Below, piece after piece: positions 17,437 through 25,797 of a DNA stretch of 64,000 nucleotides (position 1 is its first letter; each line of letters starts with the position of its first letter). The stretch is taken from NCBI GenBank assembly GCA_963730285.1, contig CAVSQY010000006.1, positions 1 through 64,000 of the forward strand, given 5' to 3'. The translations under genes and the position numbers were made by a program. The DNA comes from JARDZU01 sp963730285 (GTDB lineage Bacteria; Actinomycetota; Acidimicrobiia; Spongiisociales; ZC4RG35). The notes under the pieces are model-generated. The model saw nothing but the letters and a program-made list of their open reading frames with translations. It was not told the origin of the DNA and made no database searches.

Positions 17437-18114
17437 TCAACCGTTTCCGGGGACCGATTTCACGCTTGCGAGTCGTGAGCCGACCAAGGGGAGGAGTGCT
17501 CCGACCAGGACGCCGGCCAGGTACCAGCCCACCGGCCCTCCATCGACCGAGAGGCGAAGCGGTTGAGTGGCGAGGCGTGTGACCGAGAGGCCGGCCAGAG
17601 CGGCCCCGGAGGCGAGGAGTGGGCTTCGGTGTAGGCGTGTCACGAGGAAGGCGGCGCCGACGATGGCCACGGCCGCATAGATCTCCACCGGATGACGGGT
17701 GACCAGGCTGCCTGGCTGCGACCAGGCCCAGGGCAGATCGGAGGCAGTGCCCAGGCAAGCGTCGCGCCACACACAACCGGCATGCCAGCCGGCGATCCCG
17801 AGCATGGCCGGAGCTGCGGTGGCATCGAGCCAACTGACCTGACCCCTGGCGGACCACAGGTAGGCAGCGACTGCCGCGATCACCGCTGCCCCGGTGTGGA
17901 CTCCTCCTCGGACTATCAGGATGTCCCCGGGATGGGTGATCGGGCTCGTGCCCTGGAGGATCATCGCCGTCAACCGGCCGATCAACACTCCGGCGCCGGC
18001 CGCCCCCAGCATCCTGTCCAGCGGATGGTCGGGGAGATCGCGAGGCCAGAGGCGTGTGCCGAGCCAAGCGAATAGGACGCCGGTCAGGGCGGCCCAGAGG
18101 AGGGTGAATTCCAA
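17437..18114 (-). CDS. Prolipoprotein diacylglyceryl transferase (Lgt)-like membrane protein
   Basis: 225 aa, TTG start at 18114, 3 bp after the stop of the TlpA-like gene. About seven hydrophobic helices. Lgt-type landmarks are GDILIVRGGVHTGA, LDATAAPAMLGIAGW and RHPVEIYAAVAIVG. However, the usual GRxxNFxNGE segment reads GWHAGCVWRDACLG, losing Arg and Asn and gaining two Cys. It may still move diacylglycerol to lipoprotein Cys, or be a paralogue with another job. The partner gene encodes a lipoprotein, which fits either idea. Confidence 0.7.
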   Translation of the reverse strand: MEFTLLWAALTGVLFAWLGTRLWPRDLPDHPLDRMLGAAGAGVLIGRLTAMILQGTSPITHPGDILIVRGGVHTGAAVIAAVAAYLWSARGQVSWLDATAAPAMLGIAGWHAGCVWRDACLGTASDLPWAWSQPGSLVTRHPVEIYAAVAIVGAAFLVTRLHRSPLLASGAALAGLSVTRLATQPLRLSVDGGPVGWYLAGVLVGALLPLVGSRLASVKSVPGNG

Positions 18115-18117
18115 AGG

Positions 18118-18603
18118 TCAACCCTGGAGCTGCAGCAGCTCGTCGATGCCGAGAGCGAGCGCCTGGTCGTCGATGACGCCGTTGTGGGTGGAAACGAGCT
18201 CGCCGCCGGAGGCGAAGAAGAAGGTGATCGGAGTCCCGATGCCCCCATAGCGCATCGGGACTCCCCGATCACGGTCGAAGTAGCTCTTGAAGTCGATCCC
18301 GAACTCGGCGATGAACTCCTTGGCACCATTCTGACTGTCCTGGACGTCGACACCGATGAACTCGATGTCATCACTGTTGGCCTGATGAGCCTGACGCAAG
18401 AGTGGGGCCTCGGATCGACATGGGATGCACCAGGATGCCCAGACGTTCACCACCGCAGGCCGGTCCAATGAGCCGAGGACGTCGGCGAGTTGGTCGGCTG
18501 TGATCACCTCCAGGTCCGGTATGCCGGAGGTGTCCTGGGTGGACCCACTACAAGCGCCGAGCAGGAGGATGAGTGTGACGAGAATGAGGAGACGACGTGA
18601 CAC
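18118..18603 (-). CDS. TlpA/ResA-like thioredoxin lipoprotein
   Basis: 161 aa if started at GTG 18603, giving a lipoprotein signal (RRLLILVTLILLLGAC) with lipobox LLGAC. In-frame codons continue upstream, so the start is judged from the signal peptide. The thioredoxin fold has active site VWASWCIPCRSEAP, the cis-Pro in GIGTPITFFF and the family insert FIGVDVQDSQNG. It acts outside the membrane as a thiol reductase or oxidase, e.g. for c-type cytochrome or envelope protein thiols. It is transcribed ahead of the Lgt-like gene. Confidence 0.85.
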   Translation of the reverse strand: MSRRLLILVTLILLLGACSGSTQDTSGIPDLEVITADQLADVLGSLDRPAVVNVWASWCIPCRSEAPLLRQAHQANSDDIEFIGVDVQDSQNGAKEFIAEFGIDFKSYFDRDRGVPMRYGGIGTPITFFFASGGELVSTHNGVIDDQALALGIDELLQLQG

Positions 18604-18755
18604 ACGCCGATTGTCGCATCGCGAGAGGCCAACCGGGTCACGGACGGACGGACTCATTGGGTCTCGCCCCTCGAGCTCACGTCGGGGCGGGGGGTTTGAG
18701 GGGGGTCCTCCCCCCGCATTCTCATCAGTATGCTTCTCATAGAGAGGAGAGCGAC

Positions 18756-19142
18756 ATGGGTCGCCTTGCCTGGACAGAGACATTCGAAGGCTGGATCAGC
18801 GGCAGCTACCGGATCGAGCTTGCTGCCCCAAGTCTCTGGGTGCTCTCGCACGCCGATGATCGCCACGGGATAAGGATCGTGGAGACCTCGGGATCGCTGT
18901 TGGCACTGAAGAACCGCGCCACGGAGATCGAACATAGACGGAGTCGCAACCACAGGTCGTTGCTGCATCTCGTCGGTGTGGCCGTGACCGTGGGTTTGGC
19001 CATGTTGGTCTCGAAGGTGGCGCCGGGTCTGACAGTGCCGGCCGTGATCTTGGTGTTTCTGCTCTCGTTGCGAGCCCTGGTCATATGCGTCGAGAACGCA
19101 ACCGGCGGTGCGTGGGATCGAATATCGGAGAGCTACCAGTAG
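18756..19142 (+). CDS. Membrane-anchored hypothetical protein (128 aa)
   Basis: ATG 18756 is preceded by AGAGGAGA. The hydrophilic N-terminal half (about 1-65; TETFEGWISGSYRIELAAP, SHADDRHGIRIVETSGSLLA) is followed by two close hydrophobic helices (about 70-105) and a polar tail ending SESYQ. The stop lies 1 bp before the end of the convergent racemase-family gene. Function not recognised. Confidence 0.6.
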   Translation: MGRLAWTETFEGWISGSYRIELAAPSLWVLSHADDRHGIRIVETSGSLLALKNRATEIEHRRSRNHRSLLHLVGVAVTVGLAMLVSKVAPGLTVPAVILVFLLSLRALVICVENATGGAWDRISESYQ

Positions 19143-19143
19143 C

Positions 19144-20214
19144 TCAGCGAATCAGGAAACCGTCACCGACGGTGTCCTCAGGATCGATCCACATCTCGCT
19201 TCGCCCGGTTATGTGAGCGCGTCCCCCCACCTCTGGGATGATCGCTTTGCGTCCTGCAACCTCGACGTCCTCGACGATCGCCCCGGTGAAAGTGGTGCCG
19301 AGGATGCTCTCGATGGTGATCGCCCGACCGATGTCCAAGTTGCCCCGGGCTCGCTCGATGGCAAGACGGCCGCTGACACCGGTACCGGTAGGGGAGCGGT
19401 CGACCTCGCCCTCGGCAAAGACACAGACATTGCGGGAGTGGTTCGACGGGTCGGCCGGGTCTCCCACGAAGATCACGCCATAGAGGAAGCCGAGATCCTG
19501 ATGGGCCGGGTGCTCGATCGATCTCGATGTCATAAACGACGTCTTGATCCTCTTTCCCAGATCGATCAGCCGTGTTGCCGATGCGGCGTCGAGATCGAGG
19601 TCGAGATCGTCGGCCCGGACATAGGCGTAGAAGGCCCCACCGAAGGCCAGGTCATAGCGGACCTCGCCGATTCCGGGCACTTCAAGGCGGTTTTCCAGGT
19701 CCACGACGAACGAAGGCACATTGAGGAATCGGACACTCTGCACATGACCGTCGTGGATCGACGCCCACGAGCGGATTTGACCGGCCGGGGTATCGATGAC
19801 GACAGCCGTCTCGGGTGGATCGATGGGGAGGATCCCGGTTTCCAGTGCAACCGTGGTCAGGGCGATGATCCCATGTCCACACATCGTGGAGAATCCCTCG
19901 TTGTGGAGGAAGAGAACGGAGATGTCACTGTCGGGCTCGACCGGCGCCCCCGGTATGCCCCCATACATGTCGGCATGCCCCCTCGGCTCCCACATCAGTG
20001 CCCGGCGCAGGCCATCGAGCCTCGTCATGGCATTGCGGCGCCGCTCCACCATGGTCTCCCCAGGGATCGGATCGACCCCATCGACGACCAGCCGGAAGGG
20101 CTCGCCTGCGGTATGCGACTCGACGACAGTGATCCTGCGCCATGTTTCGGGCGGCGCCCAAGCGAGGGGATGATCGAGGTCCACGTCTGGGAAGGATACG
20201 ACCACACCTAGCAT
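19144..20214 (-). CDS. Proline racemase family, probably trans-3-hydroxy-L-proline dehydratase
   Basis: 356 aa. The first catalytic Cys is in STMCGHGII; the second site reads DRSPTGTGVS, with Thr where true racemases have Cys. In this family the Cys/Thr pair is typical of trans-3-hydroxy-L-proline dehydratases, which eliminate water to give pyrroline-2-carboxylate. Other family marks: ESHTAGEPFRLVVDG at the N-terminus and MWEPRGHADMYGG. Single-gene arrangement between convergent and divergent neighbours. The start could also be the internal GTG a few codons on. Confidence 0.85.
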   Translation of the reverse strand: MLGVVVSFPDVDLDHPLAWAPPETWRRITVVESHTAGEPFRLVVDGVDPIPGETMVERRRNAMTRLDGLRRALMWEPRGHADMYGGIPGAPVEPDSDISVLFLHNEGFSTMCGHGIIALTTVALETGILPIDPPETAVVIDTPAGQIRSWASIHDGHVQSVRFLNVPSFVVDLENRLEVPGIGEVRYDLAFGGAFYAYVRADDLDLDLDAASATRLIDLGKRIKTSFMTSRSIEHPAHQDLGFLYGVIFVGDPADPSNHSRNVCVFAEGEVDRSPTGTGVSGRLAIERARGNLDIGRAITIESILGTTFTGAIVEDVEVAGRKAIIPEVGGRAHITGRSEMWIDPEDTVGDGFLIR

Positions 20215-20222
20215 CCGCCCAG

Positions 20223-20993
20223 ATGCCCACCATCGCTTCCACCGTCCAGGCGCTCGCCGAGCGCACCCGTCCTCAGGACGCGGCCCTTTGGGACCCCGTC
20301 GGGCTCCAGCTGGGAAACCCCGCCGATCCAGTGGAGCGGGTGGGAGTGTGTCACGAGGTGACCGAGTCGGTGGTGGCGGCGATCGAGAAGGAGCACGTGG
20401 ACCTGCTGGTCACATATCACCCTCTCCTGTTCCACCCTGTGACTCGGCTGGTAGCAGGGAGATCTCCTGAAGCTCGCGCCTTTCGCCTGATCCAGGCAGG
20501 TACGGGGCTCCTGGTCACCCATACCGACTTCGATGCGGCTCCGGGCGGCACCGCCGATTCTCTCGCGGCCCGACTTCGACTCCGAGATATCGAGCCGTTT
20601 GGCGCGGACGAGGTGGAAGGGGCACCTGCAATCGGCCGCTCCGGGGTCTTTGGTGAGACGCTCGCAGCCCTCGAAGATCGGGTGGCGGGAGCACTGGGCT
20701 CCAAGGGTCTGCGCGTTTCGGGGAAGAAGGACCGGATCCTCGATCGGGTTGTGGTCATCCCAGGTTCCGGTGCGGACTTTGTGGAATCGGCCGCCGATGT
20801 CGCCGACGCCATGGTCACCGGCGATGTCTCCCACCATCGAGTAGTCACCGCGCTGGACTTGGACCTGGCCATCGTCGACCCCGGTCATATCGCCACGGAG
20901 CGCCCGGGCATGATCGCTCTCGTGGCCCTGGTGGCCGATGTGGTCCCCGAGCTGGTCGACCTGACCGACCTGGACCCGGAAACTTGGGCATGA
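20223..20993 (+). CDS. NIF3 family metal-binding protein (GTP cyclohydrolase 1 type 2-like)
   Basis: 256 aa from ATG 20223. Family motifs: DPVGLQLGNP near residue 25, VTYHPLLFHP (metal His), VTHTDFDAAPGGTAD, and GDVSHHRV near the C-terminus. The protein normally forms a toroidal hexamer with a di-metal centre; its cellular role is poorly defined. It sits directly ahead of the DUF164 gene, a pairing common in actinobacteria. Confidence 0.9.
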   Translation: MPTIASTVQALAERTRPQDAALWDPVGLQLGNPADPVERVGVCHEVTESVVAAIEKEHVDLLVTYHPLLFHPVTRLVAGRSPEARAFRLIQAGTGLLVTHTDFDAAPGGTADSLAARLRLRDIEPFGADEVEGAPAIGRSGVFGETLAALEDRVAGALGSKGLRVSGKKDRILDRVVVIPGSGADFVESAADVADAMVTGDVSHHRVVTALDLDLAIVDPGHIATERPGMIALVALVADVVPELVDLTDLDPETWA

Positions 20994-21082
20994 TCGGGGA
21001 CTGCTGCCCCCTCAGCAAGGTTTGACGGAGCACTGGTGCCACGCCCGGCAGCCTTGGACAGAGCACTAGCCTCCACCTGCTC

Positions 21083-21790
21083 ATGGAGATGACCAGCCTG
21101 GCCGACCTGCTCGATGTCCAAGACCTGGATCTGCAGATCGACCGCCTCCTCGAGAAGAGGCAGAACCTGCCAGAACTCGCCGAATACAAGGCGGTACACG
21201 AGCGTGAGGCCGGGTTGAAGGCGGACATCGAGTCCAAGTCAGCGGCCCTCAAGATCTTGGAGTTGGATTTCGACAAGTCCGAGGGCGAGCTTCAGATCCT
21301 CGAGACCAAGCTGCGTGAGCACGAGACCCGGCTCTATGCGGGGGGCATGAGCTCCCGTGAGACGGAGCACATGCGTCTTGAGGTCCAGAGTCTCAAAGGT
21401 CAGCAGGAGGCGCTGGAGGGGAAGGTGCTCCGCCTGCTCGAGACGGTCGACCCGGCACGCGAGGAGTTGGGGGTGGTGGAGGAGCAAGCGAAGAGGGTGG
21501 CCGCCGACAAGGGTCGGCTCGAGGCCGAGATCAAGACGCAGTGGAAGCAGATAGACGCAGAGCTGGCCCGAAAGGAAGAGCGCAAGATCGAGGCGCTGCA
21601 GCCCATCCCCATGGATCTGGTGGAGATGTACGAGAAGCTCCGCAAGGGCAAGGAGGGCGTGGCCATCGGGCGCTTCGAGCACGGGGTCTGTGGCGGTTGT
21701 CACATGGCGCTGTCACCAACCGAGCAAGCCGAGGCGATGAGCGCAGAGATTCCGCGGTGTGTCCACTGCCGCAGGATCCTCGTCGCTTGA
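21083..21790 (+). CDS. DUF164-type coiled-coil protein with C-terminal zinc ribbon
   Basis: 235 aa. A long helical coiled coil (about 5-180), rich in Glu, Lys and Leu, is followed by a C4 zinc ribbon: CGGCHMAL and, after about 20 residues, CVHCRRI (two CxxC pairs). The family is widespread in actinobacteria next to nif3 and is thought to bind nucleic acid or act as a chaperone-like adaptor; the role is not established. A second possible ATG lies two codons downstream at 21089. The stop is 3 nt before the next start. Confidence 0.88.
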   Translation: MEMTSLADLLDVQDLDLQIDRLLEKRQNLPELAEYKAVHEREAGLKADIESKSAALKILELDFDKSEGELQILETKLREHETRLYAGGMSSRETEHMRLEVQSLKGQQEALEGKVLRLLETVDPAREELGVVEEQAKRVAADKGRLEAEIKTQWKQIDAELARKEERKIEALQPIPMDLVEMYEKLRKGKEGVAIGRFEHGVCGGCHMALSPTEQAEAMSAEIPRCVHCRRILVA

Positions 21791-21793
21791 GCG

Positions 21794-22333
21794 ATGGTCT
21801 TCTGGCACGTCGGAGCCACCGTGTGGTTGTTCCGGTGGATCTACAAGGACCCAAAAGTCGATCTCCGGTTTCTCGTGGTCGGCGCAATCCTGCCGGACAT
21901 CGTCGACATGGCCCTGGGGACGGTCCTCCTCGCCGGCACGCTTGCCACCGGGGAGCTGTGGTTCCACACCTTGATCGCACCGACCGTCTACATGATCATT
22001 GTGCTGCTGCTCACCCGGAGGGGGAGAAGAAGACGGGCTTTCATGGCGCTAGGGATCGGTTGGTTGTTCCACCTTCTCATCGATGGGATGTGGACCGATC
22101 CCCAAATCTTCTTCTGGCCCTTCTTTGGATGGGAAATCCCGGCGGGCACGGCGCCGTATTGGCACATGGCCTGGGATAGGGCCTTCTCGGACCCATGGCG
22201 GTGGATCGAGGAGCTGATCGGACTCGGCTATCTCGCCTGGCTGTGGCTCGCAGTGGGCCTCGGGGACAAAGAGCGTCGGCAGACGCTGGTGCACACCGGG
22301 AGACTCCCGGCCCGGTTGACTGAAGATGCATAG
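21794..22333 (+). CDS. Integral membrane protein, possible DUF457/YdjM-like
   Basis: 179 aa. Begins MVFWHVGATVWLF, with about four membrane helices. VGAILPDIVDMALG, FHTLIAPTVYM and FHLLIDGMWTD place Asp and His residues at helix ends, recalling membrane-bound metal-dependent hydrolases of the DUF457 type (xxLPDxD...HRxxTHS), but the signature is weak. It follows the DUF164 gene by 3 nt and overlaps the lipoprotein gene by 8 bp, so the three are probably co-transcribed. Confidence 0.65.
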   Translation: MVFWHVGATVWLFRWIYKDPKVDLRFLVVGAILPDIVDMALGTVLLAGTLATGELWFHTLIAPTVYMIIVLLLTRRGRRRRAFMALGIGWLFHLLIDGMWTDPQIFFWPFFGWEIPAGTAPYWHMAWDRAFSDPWRWIEELIGLGYLAWLWLAVGLGDKERRQTLVHTGRLPARLTEDA

Positions 22334-22991
22334 ACCCGGGCTCATTCTCTTAGTCGCCGCCGTCGTGTTGGTGGGGTGTCGTGCCGGCGGAGAACAAACC
22401 ACCACCACCTCTATCCGGCCGGGCTCATCTAGTCCCACGGAGACCGTCACACAGTTGCGTCAACTGCTGATCGACGGTGACTTCAACGGAGCGGTGGCCT
22501 TGGCGGTGCCCGGTCAAGCTGCGTTGGCATCGCTCGCCGAGGGCACGTCCTATGCCGTGGTGGCAGATGCCTTGCAGTCAGGCGATCAAGAGGTGGCCGC
22601 CAATTTCTGGTCGGGCTTTGCACAGGGAGTCGGAGGGGTCTTCACCGGTGGGTTGTCGGTCGAGGATGACGGCGTCGTCACGGAATCGGGTATCGACTTC
22701 CATCTCGTGGCCGTCACCCCTGAGTCTGGCGAGAAGGCAACCATGGTCGTCCGGGACGTCGACGGATATCGGGTTGACCTCTTTGCCTCGTTTGGCGCCG
22801 GGTTGGCAGGCAGGTTGTCACCGGCGGTTGATCTGCTCCTCAACTCCGACACCCAGGAGGCCAACGCTGTCCTCTCCGCTCTGCAAGACGTCGTCCCTTC
22901 CCTCCTGGTGGCCGCCGACGATCCTGCGTTGTCCCCACACTCAGTTCAGGAGGTGCTCGCCTTGGTGGAGCGGATCACCCGCGTCGGTTAA
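22326..22991 (+). CDS. Lipoprotein of unknown function (221 aa)
   Basis: Signal peptide LILLVAAVVLVGC with lipobox LVGC, then a Thr/Ser-rich linker (EQTTTTSIRPGSSSPTE) and a globular domain of about 180 aa (TVTQLRQLLIDGDFNGAVAL..., VVRDVDGYRVDLFASFG) resembling small NTF2-like periplasmic domains. Anchored on the outer face of the membrane. The 3' end overlaps the convergent oxidoreductase gene by 4 bp. Confidence 0.75.
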   Translation: MHRPGLILLVAAVVLVGCRAGGEQTTTTSIRPGSSSPTETVTQLRQLLIDGDFNGAVALAVPGQAALASLAEGTSYAVVADALQSGDQEVAANFWSGFAQGVGGVFTGGLSVEDDGVVTESGIDFHLVAVTPESGEKATMVVRDVDGYRVDLFASFGAGLAGRLSPAVDLLLNSDTQEANAVLSALQDVVPSLLVAADDPALSPHSVQEVLALVERITRVG

Positions 22992-23974
22992 CCCAGAGCG
23001 CGCAGCGCGGGAAGCACGCGATCGCCCAGCATCGCGATGAGCCCAGGCTGGTCGAGGGACGCCATTTGCATTGTCACCACATCGGCTCCCAGGTCGGTCA
23101 CCAGTGGGCGATAGATCTCGACCACTTCTTCGGCGGAGCTCGCAAGTGGATAGCGCCCGAGAACCTCCTCACGGGGGAGTTGGTCGGCCCTCTCGCGGAG
23201 ATCGGCCGGATCGACCGCCTCCAGCCTTCCCGGGGCCCGCAGCCCGCGCCAGGGGCGAAGAGTCTCCCACGCCTCTTCTTCGTTGGCAGCGAGAAGCGCC
23301 CAACGAGTCGCCAGGATCGTGGGCTCCGGCTTGCCGGCGTGAACGGCGGCTTCTCTGACCGGTTCGACGACTCGTTCGATTGTCTCGGCCGGGTCCTTGA
23401 CGGACGTGATGACGCCGTCGGCCTTCTCGCCGGCCAGGGTGGCCGATTTTGGGCCGCCTGCCGCCATGAGGATCGGCACCGGCCCGACCGGTGGTGAGTA
23501 GAGCTTGGCTCGATCGGTTTGGTAATAGTCGCCGTCGAAGGTGAGTTTCTCACCGTCGAGCAGGCGTCGCATTATCTCGAGAGCCTCGGCCATACGCGCG
23601 TTGCGCTCGGCGTATCCAGGGAATTCGTAGCCCAGCGGGCCCTCGTTGATGTTTTCGCCGGTCCCGACTCCGAGCGTGAATCTTCCATCGGAGAGACGAT
23701 CGAGTGTGGCCGCGGCCTGGGCCACGACTCCGGGGTGATAGCGAAACAGCGGTGTGGTCACGCCGGTGATGAAGCGGACGTGCTGGGTGGCATGTGCCAT
23801 GGCGCCGATGGTGGAGAACGCAAACCCCGCCGCGGAGACGTCGTCGACCCAAGGGTGAAAGTGCTCGGAGATGACCAGGGCGTCGAAACCGGCTTGCTCG
23901 GCCAGCACCGCATGCTCGACGAGCTGCTCGGGCTGCCACTGCTCGTGGCCGCAGAAGTAGGCGAATTCAGTCAA
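22988..23974 (-). CDS. LLM-class F420-dependent oxidoreductase
   Basis: 328 aa, luciferase-like TIM barrel. Characteristic segments: HAVLAEQAGFDALVISEHFHPW, FITGVTTPLFRYHPGVVAQA, DRLSDGRFTLGVGTGENINE and PVPILMAAGGPKSATLAGE. It resembles the F420-dependent glucose-6-phosphate dehydrogenase (Fgd) subgroup. It likely uses deazaflavin F420 to reduce or oxidise a small substrate; the substrate is not deducible. Possession of F420 is consistent with an actinobacterium. Confidence 0.88.
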   Translation of the reverse strand: MTEFAYFCGHEQWQPEQLVEHAVLAEQAGFDALVISEHFHPWVDDVSAAGFAFSTIGAMAHATQHVRFITGVTTPLFRYHPGVVAQAAATLDRLSDGRFTLGVGTGENINEGPLGYEFPGYAERNARMAEALEIMRRLLDGEKLTFDGDYYQTDRAKLYSPPVGPVPILMAAGGPKSATLAGEKADGVITSVKDPAETIERVVEPVREAAVHAGKPEPTILATRWALLAANEEEAWETLRPWRGLRAPGRLEAVDPADLRERADQLPREEVLGRYPLASSAEEVVEIYRPLVTDLGADVVTMQMASLDQPGLIAMLGDRVLPALRALG

Positions 23975-24014
23975 GTGCTCCTCTTCTGTCGATGACCAGA
24001 TGATGTTGCCAGGT

Positions 24015-25700
24015 CTACTGATAGGAGACGAACACGGGGACCGGGTCCCTGCTCATCGTGTACTCGGGCGTCGCGGTCTTGGGGGAGTCCTCGTCGAAGA
24101 AATTCTTCCACCCCCATTGCCAGAAGGCATCCTCGGTACCGGCGGTCAGCACCGAATACGTGTCGTCCTTCGTGGAGATCGGCCCTTGACCGTCCATCTG
24201 GATGATCATCTGCAACTCGGGGCGCTGCTCGATGGTCTCCCGATCGACGATCATCCGGGTCTGGAACTGCTGCACCAAGAGCAATTTCTGGGGCAATGCG
24301 TTGTCTCTCACCAGATCGGCGAGCCACTCGACCACTGTGTTGATCTCAGATGCCTGGACCTGGCCCGTCTGTCGCAGGTGGACCTGGTCCGGCATGAGCC
24401 GCCATTCCGGGTCGAGTGCCAGCCCGACATAGGGCAGTTTGAGTAACTCCTCGTACTGTTTGGCCTGGGTGAGGAAGTCCTCGCGGCCTGGCTGCAGGTC
24501 GAGCACCACATAGGCGCCATTCTCCGCCGCCGTGCTGATCCACTCGTCGAATGACGCCGGTGGCCATTCGAAGCTGTAGTCGGAGTCCTCGGTGGGTTGA
24601 GCCGACGCGACGCTGGCGATGATCTCGAAGGTGGGCACCACCTGTCTGCCATCTGCGGCATAAGCGTCGAGATAAGGCGCCATGCGATCGAGCGTCGCCT
24701 GCGGACCTTGCTCCCCGAGGACACCGAGGCCCGTGGTCTCCGGGTGGCCGTAAAAGGCCACATAGCGGCGGGGACGTTCTTCGGGGAGGACGGTGAACCC
24801 TCCACCCGGGACCTGGACTCCCTTTGCCAGGACCGATATCTCCCATGCCGATCCCTCGGGCACGTGACCGAGAAATCTGATCGAGGTCGGGTCGCGTCCG
24901 CTCAGAGCGTCTCCCACTTCGGGATAGCCGAAGATGTCGCTCGGGTCATATGCCACGACCGTGGTCCCGGATGCGCGTGCCGTGGCGGCTGCCGAAAGCA
25001 AAGCCGTTGGCTGGTTGGCGTCCACCAGCCAGACCGACGGGGCTGACGATGCCACGGCAAGACCGGCTACGACCGCTGCGAAGTCGATGTCGGGCACGAC
25101 AGCGATGGTGCTGGAGGTGGATGGGTCGGTCTGCGGGAGAACCACATGGTCCCCACTGTTTATGGCATCGATCGTATCGACCACTGTGCTCGCATCGGGT
25201 GTCGATGGGAGCCTTCGTTGCTCCGATACACCAAGTGCCGCTGCGGCCAGGTCCACCGCCTCGCTGACGGTCGGGCGGACGACGTCGGCCGTGGGTGGCG
25301 TGATCACTTCGGGGGAGCCGAATAGATAGACGCGCGACGGCTTGAGGCGGCCCAACTCGGCGGCGAGCTGAGGGTGGGGGTAGAGGAGTGGGCCTTCGAG
25401 AGCCGAAGCCAATTGTGCCGCCGCGGCCACCGAATTCAGATCGGACGGATCGGCCACCACCACGTCATCTGCACAAACGAATACCTCCCCGGAGAGGACG
25501 AGGGCATCGCCGGCCACCGTGCCCGTGTCGACCGGGTCGGTGCCGGGCGTATGGCGAACGCAGTCGCGCAGCGTTGTCGATGTGGCCTGGGGCATGTCGC
25601 CACCGCCGGGCTTGCCGGTTCCGGTTGGCGTGTCACCGACGATGGCGCTGCAGGCGCTGATGACCAGCGCAACGGTGAGCGTGCGTGCGAAGTGCCTCAT
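24015..25700 (-). CDS. Large lipoprotein with cell-wall-binding-like and TIM-barrel-like parts
   Basis: 561 aa if started at ATG 25700, which gives a signal peptide and lipobox (TLTVALVISAC). The N-terminal half (about 60-310) has repeats reminiscent of cell-wall-binding repeat 2: VVADPSDLNSVAAAAQLASA, GPLLYPHPQLAAELGRLKPS. The C-terminal half (about 325-560) looks like a glycosidase-type barrel: RYVAFYGHPETTGLGVLGEQ, QVVPTFEIIASVASAQ, VVLDLQPGREDF, VGLALDPEWRL, LLLVQQF. The family is unnamed to me; possible Asp/Glu catalytic residues lie in these strands. Probably acts on or at the cell wall. Confidence 0.65.
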   Translation of the reverse strand: MRHFARTLTVALVISACSAIVGDTPTGTGKPGGGDMPQATSTTLRDCVRHTPGTDPVDTGTVAGDALVLSGEVFVCADDVVVADPSDLNSVAAAAQLASALEGPLLYPHPQLAAELGRLKPSRVYLFGSPEVITPPTADVVRPTVSEAVDLAAAALGVSEQRRLPSTPDASTVVDTIDAINSGDHVVLPQTDPSTSSTIAVVPDIDFAAVVAGLAVASSAPSVWLVDANQPTALLSAAATARASGTTVVAYDPSDIFGYPEVGDALSGRDPTSIRFLGHVPEGSAWEISVLAKGVQVPGGGFTVLPEERPRRYVAFYGHPETTGLGVLGEQGPQATLDRMAPYLDAYAADGRQVVPTFEIIASVASAQPTEDSDYSFEWPPASFDEWISTAAENGAYVVLDLQPGREDFLTQAKQYEELLKLPYVGLALDPEWRLMPDQVHLRQTGQVQASEINTVVEWLADLVRDNALPQKLLLVQQFQTRMIVDRETIEQRPELQMIIQMDGQGPISTKDDTYSVLTAGTEDAFWQWGWKNFFDEDSPKTATPEYTMSRDPVPVFVSYQ

Positions 25701-25797
25701 GTGACTCAAGGAACCACGGCAGGGTAATTGTGATTCGAGTCCAAACACGGCGTTGTGGAGGAGCGTGAGGTCAGCACGCTGGTCGTTCATGCACCGG

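Noticed and set aside
18698..18717. GGGGGG-TCCT-CCCCCC hairpin between divergent genes
   Set aside because: It lies upstream of both genes rather than after one, has no T-tract and no clear regulatory logic; probably just a G/C run.
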